From assembly GCA_963817885.1 (NCBI GenBank), contig CAWFQE010000002.1, positions 1,426,001 to 1,490,000 on the forward strand: DNA of 64,000 bases, written 5' to 3'. This document shows positions 36,537 to 45,483 of the stretch, in pieces. Source of the stretch: CAVOHU01 sp963817885 (GTDB lineage: Bacteria; Acidobacteriota; Vicinamibacteria; Vicinamibacterales; JAKQTR01). The translations under genes and the position numbers were made by a program. Position 1 is the stretch's first letter. Every line of letters begins with the position of its first letter. The notes under the pieces are model-generated. The model was given only the letters and a program-made list of their open reading frames with translations, had not been told where the DNA came from and did not search any database.

Positions 36537-37583
36537 ATGATGCTGCGCGCGGTTCGCCACGGAGCCACCTCGCTGGTGGCTGTCGCCTCGGTTTCGGGCC
36601 TCCTCGCCCAGGCGCCCGCCGCCCAGACAGGCGATACCGGCACCTCGCGCCAGTTTCGCTACATGATGGGCACCTCGGTGCTGGTGCAGGCGTCTGGCGG
36701 CGATGCCGCGACGCGCGGCGAGGCCATCGAGGAAGCCTACGCGGCGATCGCGGAAGTCGATCGCCTGATGAGCAACTACCGGAACGACAGCGAGCTCAGC
36801 GCGATCAACCGGGGCGCCGCCGACGCACCCGTCCACGCCAGCGATCCGATGCTGAGCGTGCTCGAGGCGGCCGAGATCGTCAGCGCGCGCAGCAATGGGG
36901 CGTTCGACGTCACGGTTGGTCCGCTCGTGAAGCTCTGGGGCTTCTTCGACAAGAAACCGCACCTGCCCACGCCAGCCGAGCTGGCGGCCATGCGCAGCGT
37001 GGTCGGCTACAAGATGCTCGTCATCGACCCGGCGGCCAAGACCGTGCGGTTCAAGCAGCGCGGCATGGAGATCGATCTTGGCGGCATCGCCAAGGGGTTC
37101 GCCGTCGAGCTGGCCGCGGGCGCACTCAAGCGCAGGGGCCTGTCGGGGCTGATCGATGCCGGGGGCAACCAGTACCTGGTGGGCCTTCCGCCCGGAAAGC
37201 CGTTCTGGACAATTGGCGTGCGGGATCCGAAGACGCGTGACGGAATCCTGGGAACGCTCGATCTGAAGGGCGGATCCGTGTCGACCTCGGCCGACTACGA
37301 GAACTTCCTGACGGTCAACGGGAAGACCTACGGCCACATCCTGGATCCCAGGACACTGCAGCCGTCCGAAAGCGCGCTCGGCGCGACGATCGTGTCGCCC
37401 GACGGCACGATGGCGGACGCGATGTCGAAAGTCGCCTTCATCCTTGGGCCGGTTGAGGGCCTGCGCCTGATCGAGACGTTCCCGAACATGTCCGGGCTCA
37501 TCGCCTACCGAAAGGCTGACGGCAGCACGGGCGTGGCCATATCCGCCTCGCTCAAGGCCGCATGGCACCCAAGCAAGGGCTAA
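36537..37583 (+). CDS. apbE: FAD:protein FMN transferase ApbE
   Basis: A 348-residue periplasmic enzyme that transfers FMN from FAD to a Ser/Thr of target proteins. It has a signal peptide (residues 1-31), MMGTSVLVQASG, and the conserved MEIDLGGIAKGFAVE and ADYENFLTVNGKTYGHILDPRTL. It ends the redox cluster; the adjacent DUF3570 carries the only visible candidate target site. The start at 36537 or the next ATG is possible. Confidence 0.92.
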   Translation: MMLRAVRHGATSLVAVASVSGLLAQAPAAQTGDTGTSRQFRYMMGTSVLVQASGGDAATRGEAIEEAYAAIAEVDRLMSNYRNDSELSAINRGAADAPVHASDPMLSVLEAAEIVSARSNGAFDVTVGPLVKLWGFFDKKPHLPTPAELAAMRSVVGYKMLVIDPAAKTVRFKQRGMEIDLGGIAKGFAVELAAGALKRRGLSGLIDAGGNQYLVGLPPGKPFWTIGVRDPKTRDGILGTLDLKGGSVSTSADYENFLTVNGKTYGHILDPRTLQPSESALGATIVSPDGTMADAMSKVAFILGPVEGLRLIETFPNMSGLIAYRKADGSTGVAISASLKAAWHPSKG

Positions 37584-37815
37584 AGGCCCGGGGCCGGGCG
37601 TTGGGCGCCCTGGTTCGCCATTCAGTCCCGCCGATCTGCCTGTCCTTGCCAGGATGAGCGCTGCGCGATCCCGGGCCGACCGGCCTCGGGCGGCTGGTCC
37701 CCAGCCCCCGGGTCGAGCGCCGTTGCCCGAGTTCCCGCGATTCGATCAAAGATAGCCTCGCCCCCGGCTCCGATCCCGATCCGGATTCCCGCGTCACACC
37801 CGTGAGGAGACGATC
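37584..37815. other. Intergenic, no gene recognised
   Basis: GC-rich text between apbE and the M55 peptidase. No repeat, RNA or ORF stands out. Confidence 0.4.
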
Positions 37816-38700
37816 ATGAAGAGAGCATGCATCATCCTGGCAATGGCCTGCTCGGTGCTGGTCGGCCGCGCCGAGCAGAAGGGCCTGAAGGTCTTCGTGT
37901 CGGCAGACATGGAAGGCATCTGGGGCGTCGTGCACGGCGAACAGGTCTCGCCCGGACCGGAGTACGGCGCCGCGCGCAGGTGGATGGTGGGTGACGTCAA
38001 CGCGGTGGTCGAGGGCCTGAGGGCAGCCGGGGCCACCGAGGTCGTCGTCAACGATTCCCACGGGAGCATGCGCAACATCGTGGCCGATGAGTTGAATCAG
38101 TATGCGTCGCTCATCACCGGCACACCCAAGCCGCTCTCGATGATGCAGGGCATCGACTCGACCTTCGATGCGGCGGTGTTCGTCGGATACCACGCGCGCG
38201 CCGGGTCCATGCCGGCGATCCTGGATCACACGATTTCGAGTGCGTCGGTCCGATCCATCAAGATCAACGGACGCGAGCTGCCGGAGATGGGGATCAACGG
38301 CGCAATAGCCGGTTACTACGGCGTGCCTGTCGTGATGCTGAGCGGTGACACGGAGACCTGCGCCCAGGCGAAGTCGATCTTTGGCGAGGAGTTCGTGACG
38401 ACGCCCGTGAAGGGCGCGATCGGCCGAACCTCGGCCAGGCTTCTTCCGCTCGCCGACGCGCGCAGGCTGCTGAAGGACTCGGCGCAATCGGCGCTCGGCA
38501 AGCGCGGGACGATACCGATCTTCAAGCTGACGGCGCCCTTCACGTTCGAGCTCGAGTTCAACACCAGCCTGCAGGCCGAGATGCCCTCGCTGCTCCCCGG
38601 TGTGAAGCGCACCAGCGCCCGCATGGTGACCTTCGGTGCGAACGACTACATCGAGGGCTTCAAGCTCCTGCGCGGGCTCATCGCGCTAGCGTCGGCGTGA
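37816..38700 (+). CDS. M55 D-aminopeptidase (DppA-like), secreted
   Basis: A 294-residue protein with a signal peptide (residues 1-19) and the M55 zinc motifs SADMEG, VNDSHGSMRN and FVGYHARAG plus HTI. DppA hydrolyses D-amino-acid peptides (D-Ala-D-Ala type); this copy would act outside the cytoplasm, perhaps on peptidoglycan fragments. It is a single gene with its own ribosome site (GAGGAGACG) before ATG 37816. Confidence 0.88.
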   Translation: MKRACIILAMACSVLVGRAEQKGLKVFVSADMEGIWGVVHGEQVSPGPEYGAARRWMVGDVNAVVEGLRAAGATEVVVNDSHGSMRNIVADELNQYASLITGTPKPLSMMQGIDSTFDAAVFVGYHARAGSMPAILDHTISSASVRSIKINGRELPEMGINGAIAGYYGVPVVMLSGDTETCAQAKSIFGEEFVTTPVKGAIGRTSARLLPLADARRLLKDSAQSALGKRGTIPIFKLTAPFTFELEFNTSLQAEMPSLLPGVKRTSARMVTFGANDYIEGFKLLRGLIALASA

Positions 38701-38957
38701 TCCCGGCCTGAAGCCCGCGGGTTGCAGACCCCGCGCGCACCCGGCTCAACCCCGGCGCCGCAGTCCGTTCGAAGGTTGGGGATACTCGATTCCGGGCGAA
38801 GAACTGAAGCCGCAAGGCGGAAGAGCTCTTCCTCATCCCCATGTGACTCGCGCGACGGACGGCATTCCGTCAACGCAGTCGATCACGAAGGCCTCGGGCT
38901 GCTGCAATCGCCCGCGCGTCGGCGCTCTGTCGGGCGACAGCATCGGTCGCGAATCGT

Positions 38958-39407
38958 CTACCGTGCCGCGACGGGCTCGTTGATGGCGACGATTCGGAGC
39001 GTTCCCTTGCTCCCGACCGGGCGGCAGACGATGCGGCCCCTGTCGAGCGTCACACCCCGCGGGCCTTCCGTCACAACCTGGATCTGAGCGTCAGCAATGG
39101 CCTGCCTGACCGACTCGTCCAGGATCTGACGGTAGCGTGCCTGGAAATCGGAGACGTTCCGGATCGTCACCGACCGGCCGCCCACCCACGCCTGCATCGG
39201 GAAGTCGAACAGGGTGGCGACCTTGTGCCGATTGTTCATGGCGACGGCTTCCTGAAGAGTCTTCAGGAAGACGCTGACCTGGTCTGCGCTGACCCCGTTG
39301 GCGTTCAACGCGGGGGCGGTTTGGGCTGGGGCTGCCCCGACGGCGCAGACATGGACAACGAGGACCAGCGAGACGAGGATGATGAGCAGGCGGGACGTAG
39401 TGCGCAT
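38958..39407 (-). CDS. Secreted hypothetical protein
   Basis: A 149-residue protein with a signal peptide (SRLLIILVSLVLVVHVCAVGA) and a mature region of about 110 residues with KTLQEAVAMNNRHKVATLFDFPMQAWVGG, suggestive of the SnoaL/NTF2-like fold. GAGGTG five bases upstream selects ATG 39407. It converges with the M55 gene; the 257-base gap (38701-38957) shows nothing identifiable. Confidence 0.68.
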   Translation of the reverse strand: MRTTSRLLIILVSLVLVVHVCAVGAAPAQTAPALNANGVSADQVSVFLKTLQEAVAMNNRHKVATLFDFPMQAWVGGRSVTIRNVSDFQARYRQILDESVRQAIADAQIQVVTEGPRGVTLDRGRIVCRPVGSKGTLRIVAINEPVAAR

Positions 39408-39517
39408 GATGAGCACCTCACGCTGTAAGGGGGACAGTGTTGCCGGCCAAAGGCCGTCGGCCGGCGGCGGAGACTGGTACAAGTGTAGCGCTGTTCGGCC
39501 TGCGGGGGCATCGGCCA

Positions 39518-39600
39518 GGGGCTAGGGACTAGGCGCTGGGCGCTAGTAGGGGCTGGGGGCTAGGCGCTAGGCGCTCGGCGCTAGGCGCTAGGCGCCAGTT
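39518..39600. repeat. GGGCTAGGCGCTAGG-type simple repeat
   Basis: Same building blocks as the minisatellite at 33.1 kb (GGCGCTAGG, GGGCTAGG), here about 80 bp. It lies in the 361-base gap upstream of the secreted hypothetical gene; no ORF. Confidence 0.7.
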
Positions 39601-39683
39601 CGATTGGTGAGCCGCAGCAAGCTGCCAGCCGCCAGCCGCGATTCGTGCGCCGGGGATGTAGCACGTGGGCTTTAGCCCGCGTG

Positions 39684-39720
39684 CCCGGGGCTCACGATCT
39701 CAACACAAGTGAGCCCCGGG
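39684..39720. terminator. Strong hairpin, possible terminator of the sigma-ABC operon
   Basis: CCCGGGGCTCAC (39684-39695) pairs perfectly with GTGAGCCCCGGG (39709-39720) around a 13-base loop. It lies 49 bases past the permease stop (39769) on the minus strand. No clear U run follows, so termination is uncertain. Confidence 0.35.
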
Positions 39721-39768
39721 ATTAAGCCACTAGTGTCCCGGAAGCCGCCAGCCTGGCACCTCGTCGAG

Positions 39769-40587
39769 CTATAGATCCCTGCGGCCGAATTGCCAGTAGG
39801 CGATGAGCGAGAAGACCAGCACGGGGATGGCAAGCACCGCGAGATCGAATCCAGTCGATGCCGCTCCATTCACAACCGCCACGCCGGAGTAGTAGTGGAA
39901 TGGTGAGATCCACCGAAGCGGCGCGGCCGGCCGCCACAGGTCAGCCACGACGCTCACCAGATAAAGGAACACCGTCGACAACGCAACGATCCCGAAGGCG
40001 CTGCCCCGTCGCCGGGCAAACGCAGCCACCGCCGCTCCCCCGGCGGCGAAGCACCAGCCCAGCATGACCAGGTGAGCACCAAGCTGGAAGAGCGTCCATG
40101 CCGACGGCCACCTTGCCCCGTCGGGAGCGAATACCGCGAGCCCCACCCAGGTGGCGCACGCCATCGCGATCGCACCGGACAGGGTCAATCCGAACGCGAG
40201 AATGAGACTCCGCGTGACGATCCAGTGCCTGGCGATCGGCCGCGCCAGTTCCAGATCGAACAGACCCCATTCGACCTCACCGGCCATCTCGGTCGCCACG
40301 TAGGCCGCACCCAGCACGAGCACGAGAACGGCGACTGGATGAAAGTAGCCGAACGTGACGATCCCCTGGAATGACGCCAGGGTCAGCATGCTCGGCCCCA
40401 TCGCGCGCTGGAGGGAGGCTGGTACAAGCGATATGAGGGTCTCGAACGAGTTCGCCGACTGGTAGACCGTTGCCGTCAGGACCATGATCAGCTGGAAGGC
40501 TGCCAGGATGCCGGCGACCGCGGCGAAGCCCGCAGCCGCCCGCCAGAACGATCGCCGGAGAAGTGTCGTGACCAGCATGGGTTGCAT
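39769..40587 (-). CDS. ABC-2 type permease
   Basis: A 272-residue protein with six hydrophobic helices (for example FWRAAAGFAAVAGILAAFQLIMVL near the start). It is last in an operon of sigma, anti-sigma, ATPase and this gene. Its ATG overlaps the TGA of the ATPase (TGATG), so the two are a coupled transporter. It is probably an exporter of a lipid, peptide or drug under the sigma factor's control; the cargo is unknown. Confidence 0.85.
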   Translation of the reverse strand: MQPMLVTTLLRRSFWRAAAGFAAVAGILAAFQLIMVLTATVYQSANSFETLISLVPASLQRAMGPSMLTLASFQGIVTFGYFHPVAVLVLVLGAAYVATEMAGEVEWGLFDLELARPIARHWIVTRSLILAFGLTLSGAIAMACATWVGLAVFAPDGARWPSAWTLFQLGAHLVMLGWCFAAGGAAVAAFARRRGSAFGIVALSTVFLYLVSVVADLWRPAAPLRWISPFHYYSGVAVVNGAASTGFDLAVLAIPVLVFSLIAYWQFGRRDL

Positions 40588-41486
40588 CACGAATCCGCGT
40601 AGAGCCGAAGGACGTAGTCCTCGAGCGAGAACCGCTGTACGTCGAGATCCGCGACCGGCAGGCCGTTGAGTGCCGAGAGCAACGGGGCAACCGAACCGCT
40701 CACATCGACCACCCATCGCCGGGCATCTCGCGAAACGAAGGTCACGCCAGGAATCGGCGGGAACTCGCCCGAGGGCGGCTGGGAGAAGTCGACGACGACC
40801 CGCCGGGGAAAGGCGTCGCGAATCTCGGCCACCTTCTTCACGGCAGCCAGCCGGCCACGCCGGATGAGTGCGACGCGATCGCAGGATCGCTCAACTTCCG
40901 ACAGGATGTGCGACGAGAGGAACACGGTCGTGCGGCCTTCCCGCCTGAGCTCGTCGATTGTCTCCGCGAAGGCTTCGATCATCAGCGGATCAAGGCCGCT
41001 GGTCGGCTCGTCGAAGATCACGACCGCCGGCCGCCCCATCAATGCCTGCACGACTCCGAGCTTGCGCTTCATCCCGTGGGAGAGGTCCCGCATGCGGCGG
41101 CGGAGATCCAGCGCGCTGACGTCGAACCTGCCAAGCAGGCGATCGAGCACGGCGCGATCAACCTTCTGTCCCCCGAGGCGGGCCAGGTAGTCGAGGCAGG
41201 CGCTCCCGGTCAGCTCGGGGTAGACAGCCAGCTCGCCGGGCAGGTATCCGACCAGCCGCCGCGCCTGCAGGCTCTGGCGGTGACAATCGAACCCGCCGAT
41301 GGTCGCCCGGCCCCGCGTCGGGCGCAGCAGGTCGACGAGCAGGCGAATCGTCGTGGTCTTGCCGGCGCCGTTTGGCCCAAGGAATCCGAGCACTTCCCCG
41401 GCCTGGACCTCGAGCGTGAGATCGTCGAGACCGACGATGCGCCCGTAGTCCTTGGTCAGCCCCTCGGTGCGAATCATGGCCGGCAT
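40587..41486 (-). CDS. ABC transporter ATP-binding protein
   Basis: A 299-residue ATPase with GPNGAGKTTTIRL (Walker A), signature DLSHGMKRKLGVVQAL (SHGMKRK variant of LSGGQ), Walker B VIFDEPTSGLDP and an H-loop in SSHILSEVE. It is the partner of the 39769 permease. Its start at 41486 is 12 bases from the anti-sigma stop. A nearby ATG at 41477 is possible. Confidence 0.9.
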   Translation of the reverse strand: MPAMIRTEGLTKDYGRIVGLDDLTLEVQAGEVLGFLGPNGAGKTTTIRLLVDLLRPTRGRATIGGFDCHRQSLQARRLVGYLPGELAVYPELTGSACLDYLARLGGQKVDRAVLDRLLGRFDVSALDLRRRMRDLSHGMKRKLGVVQALMGRPAVVIFDEPTSGLDPLMIEAFAETIDELRREGRTTVFLSSHILSEVERSCDRVALIRRGRLAAVKKVAEIRDAFPRRVVVDFSQPPSGEFPPIPGVTFVSRDARRWVVDVSGSVAPLLSALNGLPVADLDVQRFSLEDYVLRLYADS

Positions 41487-41498
41487 GCTGGATGACCC

Positions 41499-42599
41499 TC
41501 AGCGGATTCCCGCGGGCGTGGAGGCCAGGACCGACAGCTTGCGCAAGGCCGCCGATCCGACGTCCCAGATGGGATTGTCGGTTGCCGGACCGTCGAGAAC
41601 GATATCCCCCGCCTCCGGCTTGAACTCGAAATCGCTGTCTGACGCCGGTGTCCCAACCTGGCGGCTCCGCAGCACGAAGGACACGTGGTATTGCGTGCCG
41701 AGCACCTGCCCCCGCGTGTCGAGTTCGACGATGTGGTAATCCTGTGCGTCGATGACGATTCGCGCGCTCTGGAGATCCCAGACCCCCGTCGATTCGCCTG
41801 AAAGGCCTGGGGCCTGCACGATGAACCGGTTGCCCTCCGCCGATTTCGACATGGTGAGGCCTCGCGAGCCCGACGCCTGCACGATGCCGAGCCAGGTCCG
41901 GAGCACCGTCCGCGCGAGCTGCGGCATGGATAGCCGCGGTCCTGGCGGCAGCGCGAGCCGTGCGACGTACCGATGCCCGTCGGCCTGAATCACCATCGTC
42001 CGAATTCCAGTGGCAGGGTTTTCGGCCATGCCCCCGACCAGTGCGCCATCCGCCGCGTACTTGCCGATGAGAAATCGGCCAGTGTCGTGATCGATCGTGT
42101 GACGGACGGTAAGGGACTGGTCTCCCCCGCCGGCGAGCAGCGGCGAATTGAGACCCTCGATCCGAAGGTCGTACTCCAATCGTTCGACGCCGGCCGCCTG
42201 GCCGAGCGCACGGACCGATCGCCCGATCACTTCGGATGCGGAGAGTGCGGTCGGGGCGCCGAGCCTGGGCAGAACCGTGAACACGAAGATGGCGACGCCC
42301 GCGATCGTCGCGACAGGCAGCACAAGCCGGCGCAGCCACGGCCGCTCGGGGGCGCCGGCCCGGATGGTCGTCGCGCCGGAGGCCCCGGCGGCGTGCTCGA
42401 TGCCGGCCATCACGCGCGCACGGAGGCGCGGCGGTACGGCGGTGCCTTCAACAAGGCCGGCGAATGCCGCGAGTGCGGCCTGCCGTTCTGCGAGACGCTG
42501 CCGGCACGACTCGCACGTGTCGAGGTGTGCGTGCTGCGAAGGCGAGGCAGCCCCGTCGGCCATCGCCTGCAGCTCAGTGTCCGTGAAGCATGAACTCAT
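41499..42599 (-). CDS. Zinc-finger anti-sigma factor with C-terminal extracytoplasmic domain
   Basis: A 366-residue protein. The N-terminal zf-HC2 zinc motif (HAHLDTCESC, HxxxCxxC) binds the sigma factor in the cytoplasm. One membrane helix lies near residues 91-108 (LVLPVATIAGVAIFVFTVL), then a large beta-rich extracytoplasmic domain resembling outer-membrane lipoprotein-sorting/LolA-type folds (about 120-366). It overlaps the sigma gene by 26 bases, so the two are translationally coupled. Confidence 0.85.
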   Translation of the reverse strand: MSSCFTDTELQAMADGAASPSQHAHLDTCESCRQRLAERQAALAAFAGLVEGTAVPPRLRARVMAGIEHAAGASGATTIRAGAPERPWLRRLVLPVATIAGVAIFVFTVLPRLGAPTALSASEVIGRSVRALGQAAGVERLEYDLRIEGLNSPLLAGGGDQSLTVRHTIDHDTGRFLIGKYAADGALVGGMAENPATGIRTMVIQADGHRYVARLALPPGPRLSMPQLARTVLRTWLGIVQASGSRGLTMSKSAEGNRFIVQAPGLSGESTGVWDLQSARIVIDAQDYHIVELDTRGQVLGTQYHVSFVLRSRQVGTPASDSDFEFKPEAGDIVLDGPATDNPIWDVGSAALRKLSVLASTPAGIR

Positions 42600-43116
42600 G
42601 GCCTTTCACCATGGCCTGCCGGCACGCGCGCTGCCACCTGGTGACGGCGCGGGCGAGCAGCCTGCCAACCGACTGTTCCCGTAGCCCGGTGATTTCTGCG
42701 ATCTGCCGGTAGCTCATTCCCTGCGACCGGAGTGCGAGCAGCGTGCGGTCGCGCGCGGACAGGCGCCGTGCTGCTGCCAGGAGAAGACGCCGATCGTCCG
42801 CTCGCTCGCCAGTCTCGGGCTCGACACCGCGATCGTGCTCGGGCCCCCAGCTCAGAAAGCGGCGGCGGGCGCGCAGGGCGTCGCGGCAGGCATTGGCGGT
42901 CACGGTGAACAGCCACGCCTTGAGGTTGGTGGTGTCGCCGTGCCTGCGCAGATGCTCGAGCAGGCGCACGAAGGTCAACTGAACGGCATCCTCGGCGTCG
43001 CCCGGATCGTGCACGATGGCTCGTGCAAACCGGTAGAGACCTGCGCCCCACTGGTCGAACAGACTCGTGACCTCCTGCTCGATCGCGGCGTCGGTGGAGA
43101 TGTCCGGCTCGATCAT
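42574..43116 (-). CDS. ECF RNA polymerase sigma factor
   Basis: A 180-residue sigma-70-family protein. Region 2 includes FDQWGAGLYRFARAIVHDPGDAEDAVQLTFVRLLEHL and region 4 includes RLSARDRTLLALRSQGMSYRQIAEITGLREQSVGRLLARA. It controls, together with the anti-sigma factor encoded just downstream, a four-gene operon with an ABC exporter. ATG 43116 was chosen over the longer open frame to 43353. Confidence 0.92.
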   Translation of the reverse strand: MIEPDISTDAAIEQEVTSLFDQWGAGLYRFARAIVHDPGDAEDAVQLTFVRLLEHLRRHGDTTNLKAWLFTVTANACRDALRARRRFLSWGPEHDRGVEPETGERADDRRLLLAAARRLSARDRTLLALRSQGMSYRQIAEITGLREQSVGRLLARAVTRWQRACRQAMVKGHEFMLHGH

Positions 43117-43553
43117 GGCGTCGGGTCCCGATCGGCTCTTCCTGCCTTCGCCGGCGCGGTGCCGGCTCGTGCGTCTGGATGTGTAACGCCGGAGAACCGG
43201 ATTTGTGACACTCTGGAACAGTGCGATCCGGACGATTCGGGGGGTCGCCTCGGGTCCGGTCCGGATTCTCGTACCCGTTGCTTCGGCTATCCTACCGCGG
43301 CGCGGCCCGGCGGTCCTTCCGGCCCGTCCGAGATCAGCCGCGCCCCGAGACACCTCGCCTTCGGGCGCTCAGGCGCCCATGGAAAGCCGGATCCCGGGGC
43401 GGGCCGTGGTCCACCGAGCTTTACCTGGAACCCGCGGCGACGTACCATCTGCTGTTTTCATGTCGCGGCCCGGATTCAGCCGCCCCCGCCGGAATCCGAG
43501 TCGAGGCGGCGACGCGCATTCGGGTCGCCGCAGTCATACCAAGGAGCGGGATC
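43117..43553. other. Divergent promoter region, sigma factor and MIO lyase
   Basis: A 437-base gap between divergent genes with no recognisable gene or RNA. AAGGAGCGGGATC precedes ATG 43554. No ECF-type promoter could be identified with confidence. Confidence 0.4.
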
Positions 43554-45080
43554 ATGGCGGTCGTTCTCGACGGTTCGAGCCTGACGATCGAAAAGCTGGT
43601 GCAGATTGCGAGGCAGGGCGAGGCGGTAGCGCTCGATCCCGCCGCGCTGGAGCGAATCAAGGTCTGCCGGACGATGCTGGAGGATAAGCTCGCCGCCCGC
43701 GAGACCATGTACGGCACCAACACGGGCATCGGAGAGTTCTCGGAGAAGCTGCTCACCGACGAGCAGGTGAAGCAGTTCCAGCGGTATCTCATCTACAACC
43801 ACGCGGCCGGCATCGGTGACCCTGCCCCGATCGAGCACGTCCGGGCCGCGCTCGCCGGCCGCGTGAACGTTCACGCGCACGGCAACTCGGGATGCAGGCC
43901 GGAGATCACGCTGACCCTGGTCGAGATGCTCAACAAGGGCGTCACGCCGGTGGTCTGCCAGAAAGGATCGGTCGGCGCGTGCGGGGATCTCGCGCCGATG
44001 GCACAGGCGGCGCTGCTGCTGCTCGGCGAAGGCGAGGCGTTCTTCCAGGGCGAACGCCTCCCGGGCGGTGAGGCCATGCGCCGCGCGGGAATCGCCGTGC
44101 CCGGTCTCCAGGCCCGGGACGGCCTGGCCGCCATCAACGGATCGAACCTGCTGACCGCGATGTCCGCGATCCACATCTTCGACATGAAGCGCTGGCTCAA
44201 GCAGGCCGAGATTGGCGCGTCGATGTCGATCGAGGCGCTGCTCGGAAACCTGAAGCCCTACAACGCCACGCTGCACGAGCTGCGCGGGTTCAGGGGCGCC
44301 ATCACCTCGGCGCGGAACATCATGAAAGTCGTCGAGGGCTCCGACCTGACGACCGGCAGGATGAAGACGAAGGTGCAGGACGCCTATTCGATGCGCTCGA
44401 CGCCGCAGGTCATCGGCGCGGCGCGCGACGCCATCGCCTACGCGCGCACTCAGGTCGAGATCGAGCTGAATGGCGTCGGCGACAACCCGATCTTCGTGCC
44501 CGAAAAGCGCCTGACGCTGACCGGCGCGAACTTCCAGGGGTCGCCCGTGTCCCTGCCGATGGACATGGCCGGCACGGCGGTCACGATGGTGTGCGTGCTG
44601 TCGGAGCGCCGGCTGAACCGGCTGACCAACCCCGCGCTGTCGCAGGGCCTGCCGGACTTCCTGGCGCACGACCCGGGCTTCTACTCGGGCCTGATGCTCA
44701 GCCAGTACACGGCCGACCACCTGATCGTGGAGCAGCGGATGCTGTCGGCGCCCGCGTCGATCCAGTCCATCCCGGCCGCCGCCGACCAGGAGGATTTCGT
44801 GTCGATGGGCATGAACACGGCCCTCAAGAACGGCCAGATCCTCGACAACGCGTACGGCGTGCTCGGGATCGAGCTCATGGCGGCTGCGCAGGCGCTGGAC
44901 TTCCGGAAGTTCACGCCGGGCAAGGGCACCCAAAAGGCCCGCGAGACGATCCGCCGCCACGTGGCGCACCTCGAAGTGGACCGGCCGCTCTTCAACGACC
45001 ACAACGCGATGAAGGCGCTGGTGCAATCGGGCGAGGTGCTCGACGAGGTGGAGGCAGTCGTCGGGCCGCTGGGGGCGTGA
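43554..45080 (+). CDS. MIO-type aromatic amino acid ammonia-lyase (HAL/PAL/TAL family), Cys variant
   Basis: A 508-residue homotetrameric-family enzyme that eliminates ammonia from His, Phe or Tyr. Conserved motifs: YGTNTGIGEF, the YNHAAG segment, GNSGCRPEITL, INGSNLLTA, and GDNPIF. The cofactor triad at residues 142-144 is Ala-Cys-Gly (GACGDLAP) where most members have Ala-Ser-Gly. Substrate is uncertain; there are no hut genes beside it. Residue 143 matches the numbering of the catalytic Ser in Pseudomonas histidine ammonia-lyase. Confidence 0.88.
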   Translation: MAVVLDGSSLTIEKLVQIARQGEAVALDPAALERIKVCRTMLEDKLAARETMYGTNTGIGEFSEKLLTDEQVKQFQRYLIYNHAAGIGDPAPIEHVRAALAGRVNVHAHGNSGCRPEITLTLVEMLNKGVTPVVCQKGSVGACGDLAPMAQAALLLLGEGEAFFQGERLPGGEAMRRAGIAVPGLQARDGLAAINGSNLLTAMSAIHIFDMKRWLKQAEIGASMSIEALLGNLKPYNATLHELRGFRGAITSARNIMKVVEGSDLTTGRMKTKVQDAYSMRSTPQVIGAARDAIAYARTQVEIELNGVGDNPIFVPEKRLTLTGANFQGSPVSLPMDMAGTAVTMVCVLSERRLNRLTNPALSQGLPDFLAHDPGFYSGLMLSQYTADHLIVEQRMLSAPASIQSIPAAADQEDFVSMGMNTALKNGQILDNAYGVLGIELMAAAQALDFRKFTPGKGTQKARETIRRHVAHLEVDRPLFNDHNAMKALVQSGEVLDEVEAVVGPLGA

Positions 45081-45112
45081 GTCGATCGGACTTCGACAGA
45101 CGGTACGCGCCG

Positions 45113-45147
45113 GCCGATCAGTGGTTTCGCGGCCCGGCTCGCGCTGG
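45113..45147 (+). repeat. Partial family 1 copy preceding copy B
   Basis: GCCGGCCGATCAGTGGTTTCG and CGGCCCGGCTCGCGCTGG resemble the left arm of copy B just downstream (45179-45220). No right-hand partner follows, so this is a truncated tandem fragment. Confidence 0.55.
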
Positions 45148-45178
45148 ACGGATTTTCTCATGGGCCGACCGTCGTAGC

Positions 45179-45367
45179 GCGCGGCGGCCAATCGGTTGTT
45201 TCGCGGCCCCGCTCGCGCTCGCCGGCAAAGCGCATCTCCGGGGTGCTGTCGGCGGAACAGATGGGTCCCCAACCCATCTGCGATTTCGGCCCCTGCGAAG
45301 CGCTTTGCGAACTGACGCTAATCGGCTCGGCTCAAGGGGACGCTTCACAACCGATCGGCCGCCGCGC
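45179..45367 (+). repeat. 189-bp palindromic structured repeat (family 1, copy B)
   Basis: Stems: P1 45179-45199 with 45347-45367 (20 of 21), P2 CCCC/GGGG, P3 GCAAAGCGC 45225-45233 with GCGCTTTGC 45300-45308, P4 CAGATGGGT 45258-45266 with ACCCATCTG 45272-45280. The length equals copy A. It lies 98 bases after the MIO lyase stop; the remaining gap to the S9 gene is simple CCAGCCG-type sequence. Confidence 0.85.
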
Positions 45368-45483
45368 GCAGCACGGCAGCAGGGAGATGAGCCGCGCGGG
45401 GTCGCCAGTAGCCAGCCGCCAGTCGCCAGCCGCCAGCCGGGCGAACCCGCCTGGTGCTTGATGTCGTCAATCGGGAGGTGTGA

